Assembly (NCBI RefSeq): GCF_964204645.1
Contig: NC_134030.1
Location: 20,157,110-20,217,109 of the forward strand
Direction: 5' to 3'
DNA: 60,000 nucleotides
Source of the DNA: Tubulanus polymorphus
Lineage: Eukaryota > Nemertea > Palaeonemertea > Tubulaniformes > Tubulanidae
A model generated the notes under the pieces. It did no database searches. It was given only the letters and a program-made list of their open reading frames with translations, and had not been told where the DNA came from. Below, one piece after another: positions 1-13,247 of this stretch; position 1 is the stretch's first letter, and the number at the start of each line of letters is the position of its first letter. The position numbers were made by a program, and so were the translations under genes.

Positions 1-2500
1 CATAGAGGGAGGCACTGGGTGTTTCGTGTTTAGTCATGCGTGACCAGGACCCACCTATAGAGGGAGATACTGGGTGTTTCGTGTTTAGTCATGCGTGACC
101 AGGACCCGCCCATAGAGGGAGACACTGGGTGTTTCGTGTTTAGTCATGCGTGACCAGGACCCACCTATAGAGGGAGATACTGGGTGTTTCGTGTTTAGTC
201 ATGCGTGACCAGGACCCGCCCATAGAGGGAGGCACTGGGTGTTTCGTGTTTAGTCATGCGTGACCAGGACCCGCTCATAGAGGGAGGCACTGGGTGTTTC
301 GTGTTTAGTCATGCGTGACCAGGACCCGCCTATAGAGGGAGATACTGGGTGTTTCGTGTTTAGTCATGCGTGACCAGGACCCGCCCATAGAGGGAGACAC
401 TGGGTGTTTCGTGTTTAGTCATGCGTGACCAGGACCCGCTCATAGAGGGAGACACTGGGTGTTTCGTGTTTAGTCATGCGTGACCAGGACCCGCCCATAG
501 AGGGAGACACTGGGTGTTTCGTGTTTAGTCATGCGTGACCAGGACCCGCCCATAGAGGGAGACACTGGGTGTTTCGTGTTTAGTCATGCGTGACCAGGAC
601 CCGCCCATAGAGGGAGACACTGGGTGTTTCGTGTTTAGTCATGCGTGACCAGGACCGGCCCATAGAGGGAGACACTGGGTGTTTCGTGTTTAGTCATGCG
701 TGACCAGGACCCGCCTATAGAGGGAGACACTGGGTGTTTCGTGTTTAGTCATGCGTGACCAGGACCCGCCCATAGAGGGAGACACTGGGTGTTTCGTGTT
801 TAGTCATGCGTGACCAGGACCCGCTCATAGAGGGAGGCACTGGGTGTTTCGTGTTTAGTCATGCGTGACCAGGACCCGCCCATAGAGGGAGACACTGGGT
901 GTTTCGTGTTTAGTCATGCGTGACCAGGACCCGCCCATAGAGGGAGACACTGGGTGTTTCGTGTTTAGTCATGCGTGACCAGGACCCGCCCATAGAGGGA
1001 GACACTGGGTGTTTCGTGTTTAGTCATGCGTGACCAGGACCCGCCCATAGAGGGAGACACTGGGTGTTTCGTGTTTAGTCATGCGTGACCAGGACCCGCC
1101 CATAGAGGGAGACACTGGGTGTTTCGTGTTTAGTCATGCGTGACCAGGCCCCGCCTATAGAGGGCACTGCGTGTTTCGTGTTTAGTCATCAGTCATGAGT
1201 TTCGTGACCGGGACCCAAGTCATGCGTGGCCAGGACCCGCCTATAGAGGGAGACACTGGGTGTGTCGTGTTTAGTCATGCGTGACCAGGACCCGCCTATA
1301 GATGGAGACACTGGGTGTGTCGTGTTTAGTCATGCGTGACCAGGACCCACCTATAGAGGGAGATACTGGGTGTTTCGTGTTTAGTCATGCGTGACCAGGA
1401 CCCGCTCATAGAGGGAGACACTGGGTGTTTCGTGTTTAGTCATGCGTGACCAGGACCCGCCCATAGAGGGAGACACTGGGTGTTTCGTGTTTAGTCATGC
1501 GTGACCAGGACCCGCTCATAGAGGGAGACACTGGGTGTTTCGTGTTTAGTCATGCGTGACCAGGACCCGCCCATAGAGGGAGACACTGGGTGTTTCGTGT
1601 TTAGTCATGCGTGACCAGGACCCGCCCATAGAGGGAGACACTGGGTGTTTCGTGTTTAGTCATGCGTGACCAGGACCCGCCCATAGAGGGAGACACTGGG
1701 TGTTTCGTGTTTAGTCATGCGTGACCAGGACCCGCCCATAGAGGGAGACACTGGGTGTTTCGTGTTTAGTCATGCGTGACCAGGACCCGCCTATAGAGGG
1801 AGACACTGGGTGTTTCGTGTTTAGTCATGCGTGACCAGGACCCGCCCATAGAGGGAGACACTGGGTGTTTCGTGTTTAGTCATGCGTGACCAGGACCCGC
1901 TCATAGAGGGAGGCACTGGGTGTTTCGTGTTTAGTCATGCGTGACCAGGACCCGCCCATAGAGGGAGACACTGGGTGTTTCGTGTTTAGTCATGCGTGAC
2001 CAGGACCCGCCTATAGAGGGAGACACTGGGTGTTTCGTGTTTAGTCATGCGTGACCAGGACCCGCCCATAGAGGGAGACACTGGGTGTTTCGTGTTTAGT
2101 CATGCGTGACCAGGACCCGCCTATAGAGGGCACTGCGTGTTTCGTGTTTAGTCATCAGTCATGAGTTTCGTGACCGGGACCCAAGTCATGCGTGGCCAGG
2201 ACCCGCCTATAGAGGGAGACACTGGGTGTGTCGTGTTTAGTCATGCGTGACCAGGACCCGCCTATAGATGGAGACACTGGGTGTGTCGTGTTTAGTCATG
2301 CGTGACCAGGACCCACCTATAGAGGGAGATATTGGGTGTTTCGTGTTTAGTCATGCGTGACCAAGACCCGCCTATAGAGGGAGACACTGGATGTTTCGTG
2401 TTTATTCATGCGTGACCAGGACCCGCCTGTAGAGGGAGGCACTCATGTTCAGTCATGCGTGACCAGGACCCACCTATAGAGGGAGACCGGGTGTTTCGTG
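1..2500. repeat. 55-bp minisatellite array, open at the left edge
   Basis: Head-to-tail units of 55 bp, each containing the words tagagggagacactgggtg and tagtcatgcgtgaccagg. Units are nearly identical and differ mainly at a few positions (catag/tatag, gacac/ggcac/gatac, ccgcc/ccacc/ccgct). The first 1154 bases are exactly 21 units. A degenerate 86-bp compound unit at 1155-1240 recurs at 2121-2206; with the 16 regular units between them (1241-2120) this gives a 966-bp period. The array decays after about 2400 and ends near 2500. No coding potential is seen. Confidence 0.98.
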
Positions 2501-2544
2501 TGGACCCAGAAGTCCAAGGTGAAGAGTTCGTGTCTTAAAGCCAA

Positions 2545-2733
2545 TTAGTCTAAGCCACTACATTCCCTAATAAATCTTTCAAATATTGATGCCATTTTTT
2601 GCAGGTTGTCGTTAGAATGCCGACACTGAAGGGAGGATGCCTGAAGATATGCAAGGTCTAATATTCTTGAATACATGTTTGCGAAATAAATGACATTGTA
2701 TGGATTACATTGCAATTTCTGCAAATATAATTT
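2545..2733 (-). CDS. Possible 3' terminal coding exon, unknown protein
   Basis: A minus-strand reading frame ends in TAA at 2545. It is preceded by two in-frame acceptor-like sites (ag before 2733 and before 2718, each after a T-rich tract), which suggests a last exon of about 57-62 codons. The peptide is helix-like with three Cys; a recognisable stretch is NDNLQKMASIFERFIRECSG. No upstream exon was found between 2.76 and 3.85 kb and I do not recognise a family. It abuts the minisatellite. It could be a chance open frame. Confidence 0.3.
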   Translation of the reverse strand, partial: KLYLQKLQCNPYNVIYFANMYSRILDLAYLQASSLQCRHSNDNLQKMASIFERFIRECSGLD

Positions 2734-2759
2734 CTGCAAATAAAAAGTCTAGAAGATGT

Positions 2760-3851
2760 TATTGAAAAAGTGTTAATCAAAATAATTGCATTAGTCTATT
2801 GATGGAAAACTACGATTCTAAAATTCACGCGTATTTCAATTAGGCCGATTTGGAGTAAAATGAAAAAGAATTTAGAAGAATAATGAAATGAATTTGGCAT
2901 ACAAAGGAACACAACTATTTCATCATATTTGTAAACCATATTCTAAACACCCGGTAGGCTCAATTACCTGACAATCGTAATAAAAACCGTTATTCTTTTC
3001 ATCACTCATTTGCACCAATGATGGTTGCGTTCGAATATCGGAAAGAATTTGGCTAATATTAACAGGACCAAATCTGAATTTTCATGATAAACGGTAAGAA
3101 CGCTAGTGGGGGTTCGAACCTACTCATATCGGTGATCAGCAGTGGTTATGACGGATAGGATTTGGACACGCCTGTTTACGATATTTCACGCATACGATGG
3201 TAACTGTCTGAATGAGTGGTTCCTAGTTAAAGATTGATACCTGCGCTACAGTGGACCCTCGTTAAGGCAAGCTGTTTTAGTTTGACTATTTCAGATGGCT
3301 AAACACTTAAATAACCTTCGTAGGAGCACGAACATGTGCAATATCGGCATAAGAACCAGCACCAGCGGTTGAACGGCGTCCTCACAGCATCCTCACTTTA
3401 CAGGGTGGTACTTAGATAACGCAACAGATGTCAACAATTGTCGAATAAAGCCATAATTGGTGAACTGTGGAAATAAAGCGTTTCAGTGGGAAACTGAGTT
3501 AATCAAGACATGGACCTCGCCATGTCAGTTTTTTTCTGTCCATATATAAATACTATCATATACAAATGTGATTGTCACCTAAACAATGCAACGACATGAA
3601 AAAATATACATTTACAAATAGATACATTTATCATTACTTTTTCATCATGCATGCAGCATCGATTTACATCTTTCCCAGACAGACAGTGGTTGACGGTAAG
3701 ATTTTCCGGGCGTTCGGTAGAAGTAAGCCTCTTAAAACCGTGTGAAAAACATCGCGCTAAACACGTGCGAATTACCCTCTAATCATCGACATTCTTTAAA
3801 AAGCAGGAATGTATTTGACACGCGAGCTTTGAATCTCATCACTCAACAAAC
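2760..3851. other. Intergenic, no gene seen
   Basis: No convincing exon. A pogo/Tigger-like terminal word (cagtggaccctcgttaagg) is at 3249-3266, and a related inverted word lies at 14718-14730. A palindromic box-B-like ggttcgaacc is near 3115. A TTTAAAA motif near 3795 sits about 30 bp upstream of the likely start of the next gene. Confidence 0.5.
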
Positions 3852-4745
3852 ATGAAGGTTTGTACCACGAATATCAACACGAATCATAATTATTAGAACT
3901 GTTAGTAAACTATAAGTCTGTGTTGTATACACATGTTCGAATATTGGTTATTTTACAGATCTTCGTTTTGGTTGTCGAAGTCGTGTTACTCATTTCAGGA
4001 GTAGTTTCCACCGAAGGTAAGCGAATTAGATCTTCATTGGATCCTCGTGATTTTTATTATAAAACTAATTGTATCGAATCCGATAGATGCATGTATCTCT
4101 TAAAGAACATACCAAACTCTCGGTTTTCATTCTATCCCTAGTGACAATTGGTTATGATAATAATAACGATAATTTAACAATAACTAGAAAATGGCGTAAT
4201 GGCTAGAAAACGCGTGTCATCACGATAAATTAAAAGTTAAGTTTTTCCTTTGAAGAGTGCGAGAGCTAACAAAATTCAAGATTCCCGCTTGCGGCCATGA
4301 GCGAGAAAGCCGCAGTAAATCATGTACCTATCAATAATTCAAACCGGGTCTAAAAGGAAATCGCAGGTTATTCGATGTTTGTAGACCGCTAACAGCTGAC
4401 TGACGCGAGGACAGAGACGTGCATGATTCACTAATGAATGAATAGTAAATTGTGATTATAGAGAAAAATTTGTGGTAGCGAAATGGACTAGATGATACTA
4501 AAACAAAGTATCATTAATCGTCAGTTAAATCATCAGAGGGTGCCATAGGTGATACGTTGTCGCTAACATATCGGAAGGTTGAGGCTGCTCTAGAAAGAAC
4601 TCACCACGAATCTGTGGCGATCTTTGCGGGTGGACGGCTGCAAGGATGGTTTTGCCTGCGGGTGCAACGGGGGAGCCGCCAACGCTATTGTGGCTTCCAC
4701 GAGGATTCCACATGTGGCATACAAGTATCCGCCAGGTGTCGCTAG
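3852..4745 (+). CDS. Candidate small secreted cysteine-containing peptide (3 exons)
   Basis: Proposed exons are 3852-3857 (ATGAAG, donor gtttgt), 3959-4016 (acceptor ttttacag, donor gtaagc) and 4594-4745 (acceptor gctctag, stop TAG). The phases fit and give 71 aa. Exons 1-2 encode a textbook signal peptide starting MKIFVLVVEVVLLISG. The third exon is a GC-rich island in AT-rich DNA and carries four Cys with spacing C-x11-C-x7-C-x7-C near a basic C-terminus. An alternative acceptor four bases on (exon 4598-4869) opens a different frame of 111 aa in total with three Cys; the even Cys count favours the first model. The role is unknown: an antimicrobial or signalling peptide is possible but not shown. 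Secretion is inferred from the signal peptide. Confidence 0.45.
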
Positions 4746-4869
4746 TAGTTACACTCAAATTCCTTCGTTCGATTACATATCAGTTAAATTTGAATGGTCT
4801 TTTCAATTGAATAATTCAATCGTTATTGAAAATTATACCGATATTGGAGAAGAATTTATATTTGTATGA

Positions 4870-5735
4870 GTTGGATTTATTTCAATTTGGGTTCTTCTTT
4901 CTTCACTTTTATAACAAAACGTCTATCAAAATAAATCAAACTCATACAAATATAAGTATTCAATGTTTTAAATATGAACTATTTCATTCGCACTTTATTC
5001 ACACTTTTATAATTAATATGTATAGTGATTTCCCTATATTTGTTATTATATTTCTAAATTATACACTTTACTCACAATTTTATAATTAATACATATAATT
5101 ATTTCTCTATATTTGATAATATTTGATATAATAAATCTAAATTATTTTGCTAACACTGTACTCACTCTTTTGTTCGCTAAGATTTTCATCTTATATGATA
5201 TTCATTTATATGTTATTCACATATATGGAATCACTCGAGTGTTTAGATGATAGTTGTTCCAGATTAAAGGTTGAGCGAGTAAAAAATAGAAATAATTTAC
5301 AGCTTGCGTAAATAAATTCAGCTTCCCAGTATTTGGGAATCCTCACTCGACGACGCATTAGCTCAAAACATATCTTCTTAGAAAGGCGGATAATGTCAGT
5401 TACAAATTGTTTTTACTCTTGTATTTCAATAGTATTTTGATAATTTTATGATTTCATTTATTACTATTGTTAAGGGTCATATCAATCACGTGGCGATAAC
5501 AGCTAATACGCTCGCTTTGGGTCTTTAATCAAAGTTGTGATATTTGATATATTTAAGATTGTTAAACAGATGTGATAAAATCAATCGAATTAAAAACAAT
5601 CGCCATGTTTACTGCCTGATTGAACACGGGAGTCTTTAATGTGACTAAGTGGTAAGGGTTTTTACAAGTAAAACGACATTAAATGAACATCTGAGTAAAA
5701 TGATCAATGTTCTTATTCATCGATGTATGATTGTT
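4870..5735. other. AT-rich intergenic spacer
   Basis: Very AT-rich, with short repeated words (tataattaatatgtata, atttccctatatttg). It contains the 3' flank of the receptor gene that ends at 5736. No exon or structured element seen. Confidence 0.5.
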
Positions 5736-8700
5736 TCAGCGAGTTCCCCAAACCCGTTTACTTCTAGCTCGTATTGATTTCATATCGATAGTGAGGATGG
5801 TGTAAAGAAGTGGATTCAGTGACGAGTTGATCGGTAGGAAAAGTACCGCCAACCAAGCCGCCACTTGGTTCGGTATTTCTACCCGGAATACAGCGCAAAA
5901 CTGAACGATAATTATCGGTAACCAGCAAAATAAATTACACAGATTTATCACTAAACTCCTACGCGCCAGAATCAATTCGGTAGGATCAGCTCTACCCGAG
6001 CCGGACCTGCTTCCAGATACGAGTCTATACATTTGTGCATACGTCATCATTATTGTAGCAAGTACAACCGAGTTAAAAACGGCAAAAATAGCGAATGAGT
6101 ATTGCCAGGCGGGGACATCGATGGTTATCAAATTCATAGGTAGACAAACACCAGTTGTCCCGTAAAAATTGTTTCCGAAGTAAGAAGATGACGATAGCGG
6201 TAGCAACGAAATGATAAACAAAATGATCCAACATACACAGCACATGCCGGATACCGAATTCGAAGATATAATTGGGCTTCCAGAAAATGGGTCGACGATA
6301 TTCGAGAATCTTTGACGCGTGAGCATGAGGAGAAATGCCAGTGATCCCTCACACGAAATAGTCACTATAATCCCAGCGAGGCGACACAAGGAACTATCTG
6401 TCCAACTTTCAGAATTTAGGAAATAAACACCTTTATAGACGTAATCAGCTCCGGCGATCAGAAAAAGATAAATTGACATGAGAAAATCGCAAGAGGCAAT
6501 ATTAATGATGAGGATATCGGAGCAAGTGTTCCTTGATTCAGAGGATGCATTACGAAATGCTTGGACGCGAAGTAAAATGACGATGCTGTTCGCAAAAAAG
6601 CTGAATGAGGCGATTGCCCAAATTATTGCCCTAAGAACAGTGTTACCCATCAGATCGGAACAAGATGAATATTGATCAGCTTTTGGTAGACACCGTTTAA
6701 CATTCGGAACCATGCAACAAAATTTGTACGCGTCAGAAGCCAAAGAACTCAATAATGTAAGACTGTCAAAAACGTTTCTAACTACGGAGATGACTTTAGA
6801 ATTTTTGGTTAGATCCAGATTTCTAAGTTTTGTTAATCCGTCAAACGCGTTTGGTGACATATACCTGATTTTATTGCTGCTGATATTTAACGACTCTAAA
6901 GCGGATAGACCACTAAATACATTTCCCTCGAGTAACGACAAGAAAAGCCCGTGAAGGTCTAGATCGCGTATCGACTTTAACCCTTGAAAACTGCCTTCTT
7001 CTAAAGATCTCACTGGATTTCCAAAAAGCAAGAGCACTTGTAAGTTATACAAACCGGCGAATGTATTCGCGGACAATGACATTAAGCGGTTATATGTAAG
7101 ATCTAATGTATGTAGATTATGCAGGTTTGAAAACGCGTTCGTAACAATGTGAGACAAATTGTTACGTGATACATTTAGGAAATGTAGATAGTGGTACGAA
7201 TAAAAGGTGTAATGATTGATTACAACTCGGTTTCCTGATAAAATCAGAACTCGAGTTGATGCCGAGAAAAGATCAGTAATTTCTCCTAAACCAGCATCAT
7301 TACAATCAATTAAATGGCCTTGGCATTCACAACTATTTGGACACGAGACATCACAGAAGGATTCATCATCCGAGTTATGTTTACAATTTACAACACCATC
7401 ACAAACTTCAGATTGAGGTATACATCGGTTTTCCTGGCCACATTTGAACATGCCGGGACATGATAAAGTCTGACAGTTTCGCTCGTCTTCTGAATTAGGA
7501 CAATCGGATCGACCATCGCACACCTGTCCCATCGGTATACAGTAAGATGCTGGACATTTAACAGTACCAGCTGGACATTGGAAATCAGTACAACCTCGTA
7601 TGTGTTCGAGCCTTCTACATATGGGATGACCTGTTGGCATTCGTTCTAAGATACATCTATGACGTCTAGAATAACAGTGAGGAGAATCAAAAGAACATCT
7701 TTGTCCGTCAGATTTCTTACACAATGTTGTGAAATTAGTCGTACAGTAGTTATCCGTAGTGCACTGAATATTCGGGTTAACAGTTATATTTGTGACTATC
7801 TCATCTTCCTCGAGGTCCCCACCACAATCTACAACACCATCCCGATACAACAGAGAACTGATACATTCACCGTTTACACACAGAAACCCGTTACATTCAT
7901 CCGAAGAGCAGCCGATCTCATCAGATTCATCTTTACAATCAACCAGTCCATCACATCGTTTATATTTACCCACGCATTGTCCATTGCTACACTTAAACTG
8001 TTCAGAGGAACACACATTATGATAGCACGAGTTCTCATCTGATCCGTCAGCGCAATCCCGTACAAAATCGCACAAATTACTAACTGATATAACCCGTCCA
8101 TCTGAACAGTGGAACCGACTTTGTAAGTTTGAACCCGAACAATCGAGTTCATCTTCACCGTGTTGACAGTCGTTTCTGGTATCACATACGCGATGGCTAC
8201 TGATACATCTTTGGTCGTTGCATTGAAATTGCCACGATTTACAACCACTTACAGAGCCTAACTCTTTACTAGTTACTTTATAGGCACAAAGCACAGAATG
8301 CGCTACATCTGTGACATTATTGAAAACAGTCACTGACCATTCCACTGATTTGATATATGTTATCTCATCCCTGGTTACGATTGGTGTGATAGCGAGAATT
8401 CCACTATTTGCAGCCTTTGCCAGTATCGCACCATATTGAAATTTGTACTGGAATTTTTGAATCAAATGATCAATTCTTAATTCATTGGATATCATACCTA
8501 TGTCACCGCCGATTGTGTGACACATTCTCTCAGCTTCCAGAATTGACAATCTGTGAGTATCCCAAGCTGTAAGTATCTGATAGCAATGTCCTTCTATACC
8601 AATCCACCCTCGTAGACACGTTGAGTTACTTACTTCAAATGTCTGAGAATATTGACTGTTGTTTCCCTTCGAAACATTGAATTGCTGATTGTTAATAGTT

Positions 8701-11700
8701 GTGTAGTTATTTGTGTCTGTTTCACAAATAAAAGTCGTGTGAGTCTCCTCGATTTGACACGGGAATCGAACCCAGTTCGCTGATCCTCGTGGATTATTCA
8801 GTATCATCGCCGTACACGGCATATTGACGTCATTTATCGGTTGTTTTCGTAGAGGAGATATCAGTCCTTGAATAACTTCCGGTATCGTTTCGTTTACCAA
8901 AGCGGGTTTAAACCACTGCGCGTAGCTCAATGGTTTCCCATCAGTCCACGCGTAATAACCATCATTCTGTTTGAAAATAGAATACAATTCAATACATCGA
9001 CTGCAAAATGTGGTTATTGTGCCGTTTGTTTTTAATCATTTAAATATAGATAAGTTATAGTTATCTAACCCTGTAATTAAGCATCAAAATCGAGTAAATA
9101 AACTTCAAATAATCTTACAATTTATATGCGTTTGCTTTCGTAGAAGTCCCTTTTCAGTAAATATTAGATTTTTTCTTATTTCTATCAAAGTAGAGAATTG
9201 TGTTTCTATGCGGTAAATATGACACATTTTTTTTCGAAAAAAGTCGATCATTATTTGAGTGGTCCGTAGCTCTTGAAATTACCTGCCATTTTAAGCCAAT
9301 CATCACAATTAACGCCGCCTGAAAGTACGCTTCGAATAGAAGTTTCGTAGCGAACAGCTTTTTTACAGCAATCATCTCATATTCCGAGTTGATACTGAGA
9401 AGATGTCCTCCGTAGTTCTGTTGACAGTAAATTTCAGCGTTCTCCCAGTTCAAAGGTTTGTGCTTTATGTATCTTACACACGAAACACCTGAATCTAGAA
9501 AATCTGATCGGCAGGACCTTATTTGATGTGTTTGTAAAGGTGATTGTTGTAAAGTGTATTGAATTTGAAATATTGGGATTTTGTTTTTCGCTTCAAAGTA
9601 AACGTCGTGCCCGAGTAGACTGTATAATACAAGTCCAGGTACAGCGTTATTTTCGCATATTTTAGTCTCGTGACGATGCAGCGTGAAGTCGGCATCCTCT
9701 TCCGGTATCTTGATGATTTGTACCAGTAATAAAAGATCTCGTATTTTATAACTATTAGAAGGGCTACACGATGCTTGGCCAATAAATTTAAACAGGAATC
9801 TGATGTAATATGAACGCGTGTGTCTGGGGTTACGAAATGAATAGAATCGTGATTTGCTGCTTTGTGATTGAATACCCAGATAGTTCGGTGATTGTACGAC
9901 TCCACATTTCTCTAATACATACGGGATGACAATAAATGAATTTGAACTGATCATCGGCGAATCTCGATCTGCCTTCAATCCCAAACATTTACGTCGTAAG
10001 ACTATCATCAGTGCACTACTCCAGAATCTATAACTACTTCCCTTTAATATCAAATCAGTTAAAATGAGACTATTATTCCGTAATTGGGTTTTTAGAGTTA
10101 CGGGACATGTAGTAAGACCGCGGAAACAAACGCCAGTTCTATATTCATGTTCCGAAAATATATTAATGTTTACGAAAGGAAGGCGCCGGTTTTCGGGTGT
10201 AACCACGAGACAGTTTGACGTCATATTGATCTGATTTTCTCCTTCTTGTAAAACATATCCGTCACAGTCGGTGCGGGTGAATGTAAGATATGATACCGAA
10301 TCTACCGTTAACCGATCATCCCAGTTATAAGCGTATGCTACTACAGTAACCGGTCCTCCTGATGTAATCAGACTGACGACGCTGCGACCGTACCACCGAC
10401 CATCAGGACAATACGGACCATAGCGTCTAGCTGTAAAATTACCGCCATCATATATATAAAATCCAGCTCTCTCGCACGTCTCTGATAAAACTGTTAGCTT
10501 TAACCTATCCTCATAGATATCAACTTTCCGTTTAAATTCTAATGTATTAATGCGATACGTAAATGTTGTCGCCTTTATCCGCGGGAGCAGAATTTGACTT
10601 GACAGCCTGCTGGAACCGATGCGAGTCTACAAAATATAAAAAATCAACACTCATCGAAGTATGTAGTTAATAACTACGTATTTTCGTCGGGGTGGATGGG
10701 CTGGGTAGTCTAAACATTATGATATCAATTTATCTGATAATAACAAATCAAATTATGCCTGACTAATTAGAACAGTTGATATTAGTGATAAATTATTCTA
10801 TGTCAATACGATTCTTTTTGGTTAAAATATGGCCCTTATACTTTTAATATACTCGAGCAAATCACTTATGCTCTTCCACTTTAAGAACCCGATTTGATAT
10901 TTCATAGCCGAAGTAAGTTACTTTTTACTCACCTTGTGTTTGCGGACTTGTACGTCTCCAATAGAGATAGATCTCACTTCAAATTGAATTTTTACATTCG
11001 ATTGTAAAACACCTGGTCTTATTAAAACGCACAGTATGACGAGAAAGCCGCCAGATTTAACACTCAGTGATTCCAGGTAGTTGTAACCGAGTAAAATATC
11101 AGTTCCTACAACGCGTAACCCTTCTAGTTTATATACACCGATGACGTCGCCGGATGTGCTGAGATCACGTGCCCAGTTGAAGACGACGTACTGTAACACC
11201 TGCACTGTGATAGACCAGCAGTGTAAGTGTTTTGATCGAGTTATTACGTGTAAACTGTTGTCATCAGGAATGAGCACTCCAGACTCGTCATTAGAGATTT
11301 GAATTAATGGATTAGAGACGTTCCATTCAGATATTCTATACACCTGAACTGATAGTTCTGAGGTAATTGCATGTCTCTCTTGTACCAAACAAATAGTAGC
11401 TTTGCTAGTTTTAGTATAAAATGATGAAGGTGGATGTCCGGTTTGTTCTGGTATAACAGCTATAGGTTCACTTGTGTTCCATCCGTCGTAAATTTGAACA
11501 GTTATCGCTGGATCAGTGCCGGGATATAATTCGAATTCTATATGCGAAAACGTGATATTCATAGCAAAACCATCCGGGATCCCGATCCATTCCAAATACA
11601 ATTTACATCGCCTTAGAAACATAGCAAACTTGTATCCTGTAGGTGTTTGTAATGTGTGGATTTTTAAATCGTATTTTTTGCAGTTGTGAGTTGATTTCAA

Positions 11701-12138
11701 AAAGGATCGTTCGATGTGATACACAATATAAACCCGACTACCCCGCGCACCATCGACGTTACTTCTAAACATCAACGAGATCGAATCGTTCCGGCGGATT
11801 TCATGTTTTCCTTCACCGCAGAATCTGTTATCGGACTCACCGACGAGAAGGTAGTTATCACTACAGAATATCGACGGCTCGATGTCGTAGTATAGTTTGA
11901 TGTTGAAAGTTCCCGGTAAAGAGCTGTTGACGAACCAACGACATTCAACACCGCGCGTCAACGACGGGTAATTCGGTGAAACGATGTAACCGGACGTAGA
12001 ATCGACGGGGTACCAAGTGTTGTTACAAGACGAACTGACCGTCACAGAGTCAGACAGATCAGCGTGTGCGATGTTAACTCGCCAGACGATCAGCGACGCT
12101 ATAAACAGCGCTCTCAGTCGATCCATACCGAACAACAT
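5736..12138 (-). CDS. CUB / C-type lectin / LDLa / LRR seven-transmembrane receptor (GRL101/LGR-like), 3 exons
   Basis: Exons on the minus strand are 12138-10933, 10626-9283 and 8966-5736, all joined in phase 0 (donors AAG|gtgagt and CAG|gtaatt; acceptors tttgtag and caaacag), giving 1926 aa. Order: signal peptide (1-26); a CUB domain (about 38-145) then two or three more CUB-like modules; CTLD 1 (about 775-934, split by intron 2 just before NDGYYAWTDG); CTLD 2 (about 967-1080); six LDLa-type modules, the fourth degenerate (about 1092-1388); LRR N-cap CPNSCEC; about seven LRRs (1415-1585); a Cys-rich hinge; then 7TM (about 1628-1907). TRQRF replaces DRY after TM3, and NPLLY is present in TM7. 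The 7TM and LRR parts resemble the Lymnaea GRL101 / type C LGR (relaxin-receptor relative) family. It is probably a plasma-membrane receptor; ligand and G protein are unknown. CTLD Ca-binding motifs (EPN, WND) are not evident. Confidence 0.9.
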
Positions 12139-13243
12139 AACCGCAACGGAATGATGAACCGAACCTTTGAATAACTCTAATTGGGATTTCTCGCCATATC
12201 GAGTAACAACCCAACACTAATTACAGTTCGCTCAGTCAGAAAATTCGCTCGTATATTTTGAAATAGATATTGTACATTGCTACCGCAATTATTTCTGAAA
12301 TATATACGAAAATCGATTCGAATTTTCGTCTGGTGAAATCGCTACTTTTAACGAATCGATTTTCCAGTAATTACCAGCGTTTGAAGTAATGTACACGTCG
12401 ATTTCGCTGCAAGCATGATTTTTTAACTAAACAAGATACAAGTTTTCATCTGCAGTTGAATTATTTTACCAGTAAGTTGTAGCGACGTTAACTAGAGCTG
12501 AGTTCACCACCACTGGTAATGTTCGTGACTGTCTGAATGAATATCGAACAGAGTTTTTCTAACCCAGGACCAACTACCACAGGGGCATTCAAGGGGTCTG
12601 TGTATACATTTCTGAGATGCCTCAAAAATTTTAATGAATGTTTTCGATGGTTTCCGGGGCATCTCAGAATTCAAAAATACTAGAGGGCATTTGAAATAAA
12701 GATAGTTCACTCCCCTCCGTAAACATTCACCAGCAGGCCCAGTACCCCTACCTTTCTAGAAAATGAACCCAATGTCTTTTTTAAATAAGGCCTTCCGACG
12801 TCAAAAATCAACGAAGTTAATGGAAATTTTTCAATAAACTACATTCGAACTATACCTTCTCGAATTCTTCGATTAGGATAGAATAATTACGTTTTTGGCC
12901 TGAAAGGAGTATATGGCAGATCTGTATTCGAATTGCTAGTCTACACTTACCGAAGGTCGTATATATCTCGAATAATGTACAGAACCTATAGATATTAACC
13001 AACTGTTCGGATGTTTTACTTTTGGATATTTCACAATGAACAATTAATTCCTGTAACATCAAATACCGCGATAATAATTCAGTTATTCGGAGGTTCAAAA
13101 ATGGTTTCGTCCGATCAGAAAACTACGAAATCAAAACGTACAACAATTATGCTCGTAACAGTTTCACTCGCATTAAGTTTTTCACCACTGAGAGATGATT
13201 AAACTTAATTTACCAACATTTAGTATATATTTGATTTCACCAG
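12139..13243. other. Receptor upstream region and repeat-like spacer
   Basis: 12139-12480 is the probable promoter side of the minus-strand receptor gene. I see no clear TATA box; tatata words occur near 12250-12310. 12500-12780 reads like a transposon-derived non-coding piece, with open frames of low quality. No confident gene. Confidence 0.4.
13094..13202 (+). pseudogene. Possible GPCR TM6 remnant
   Basis: The plus-strand frame reads KTTKSKRTTIMLVTVSLAL and then stops within about ten codons. A basic third intracellular loop followed by TTIMLVTVS is the usual look of the ICL3/TM6 junction in invertebrate peptide GPCRs. No other transmembrane segments were found beside it, so it would be a decayed fragment. 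A chance match is possible. Confidence 0.3.
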
Positions 13244-13247
13244 GTCA

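Noticed and set aside
3100-3180. SINE-like box A and box B words
   Set aside because: The box-B word is a palindrome and lies on the wrong side of the box-A-like word for either orientation.
6134-8248. Several open frames opposite or within the large receptor exon
   Set aside because: Shadow frames of the receptor coding sequence.
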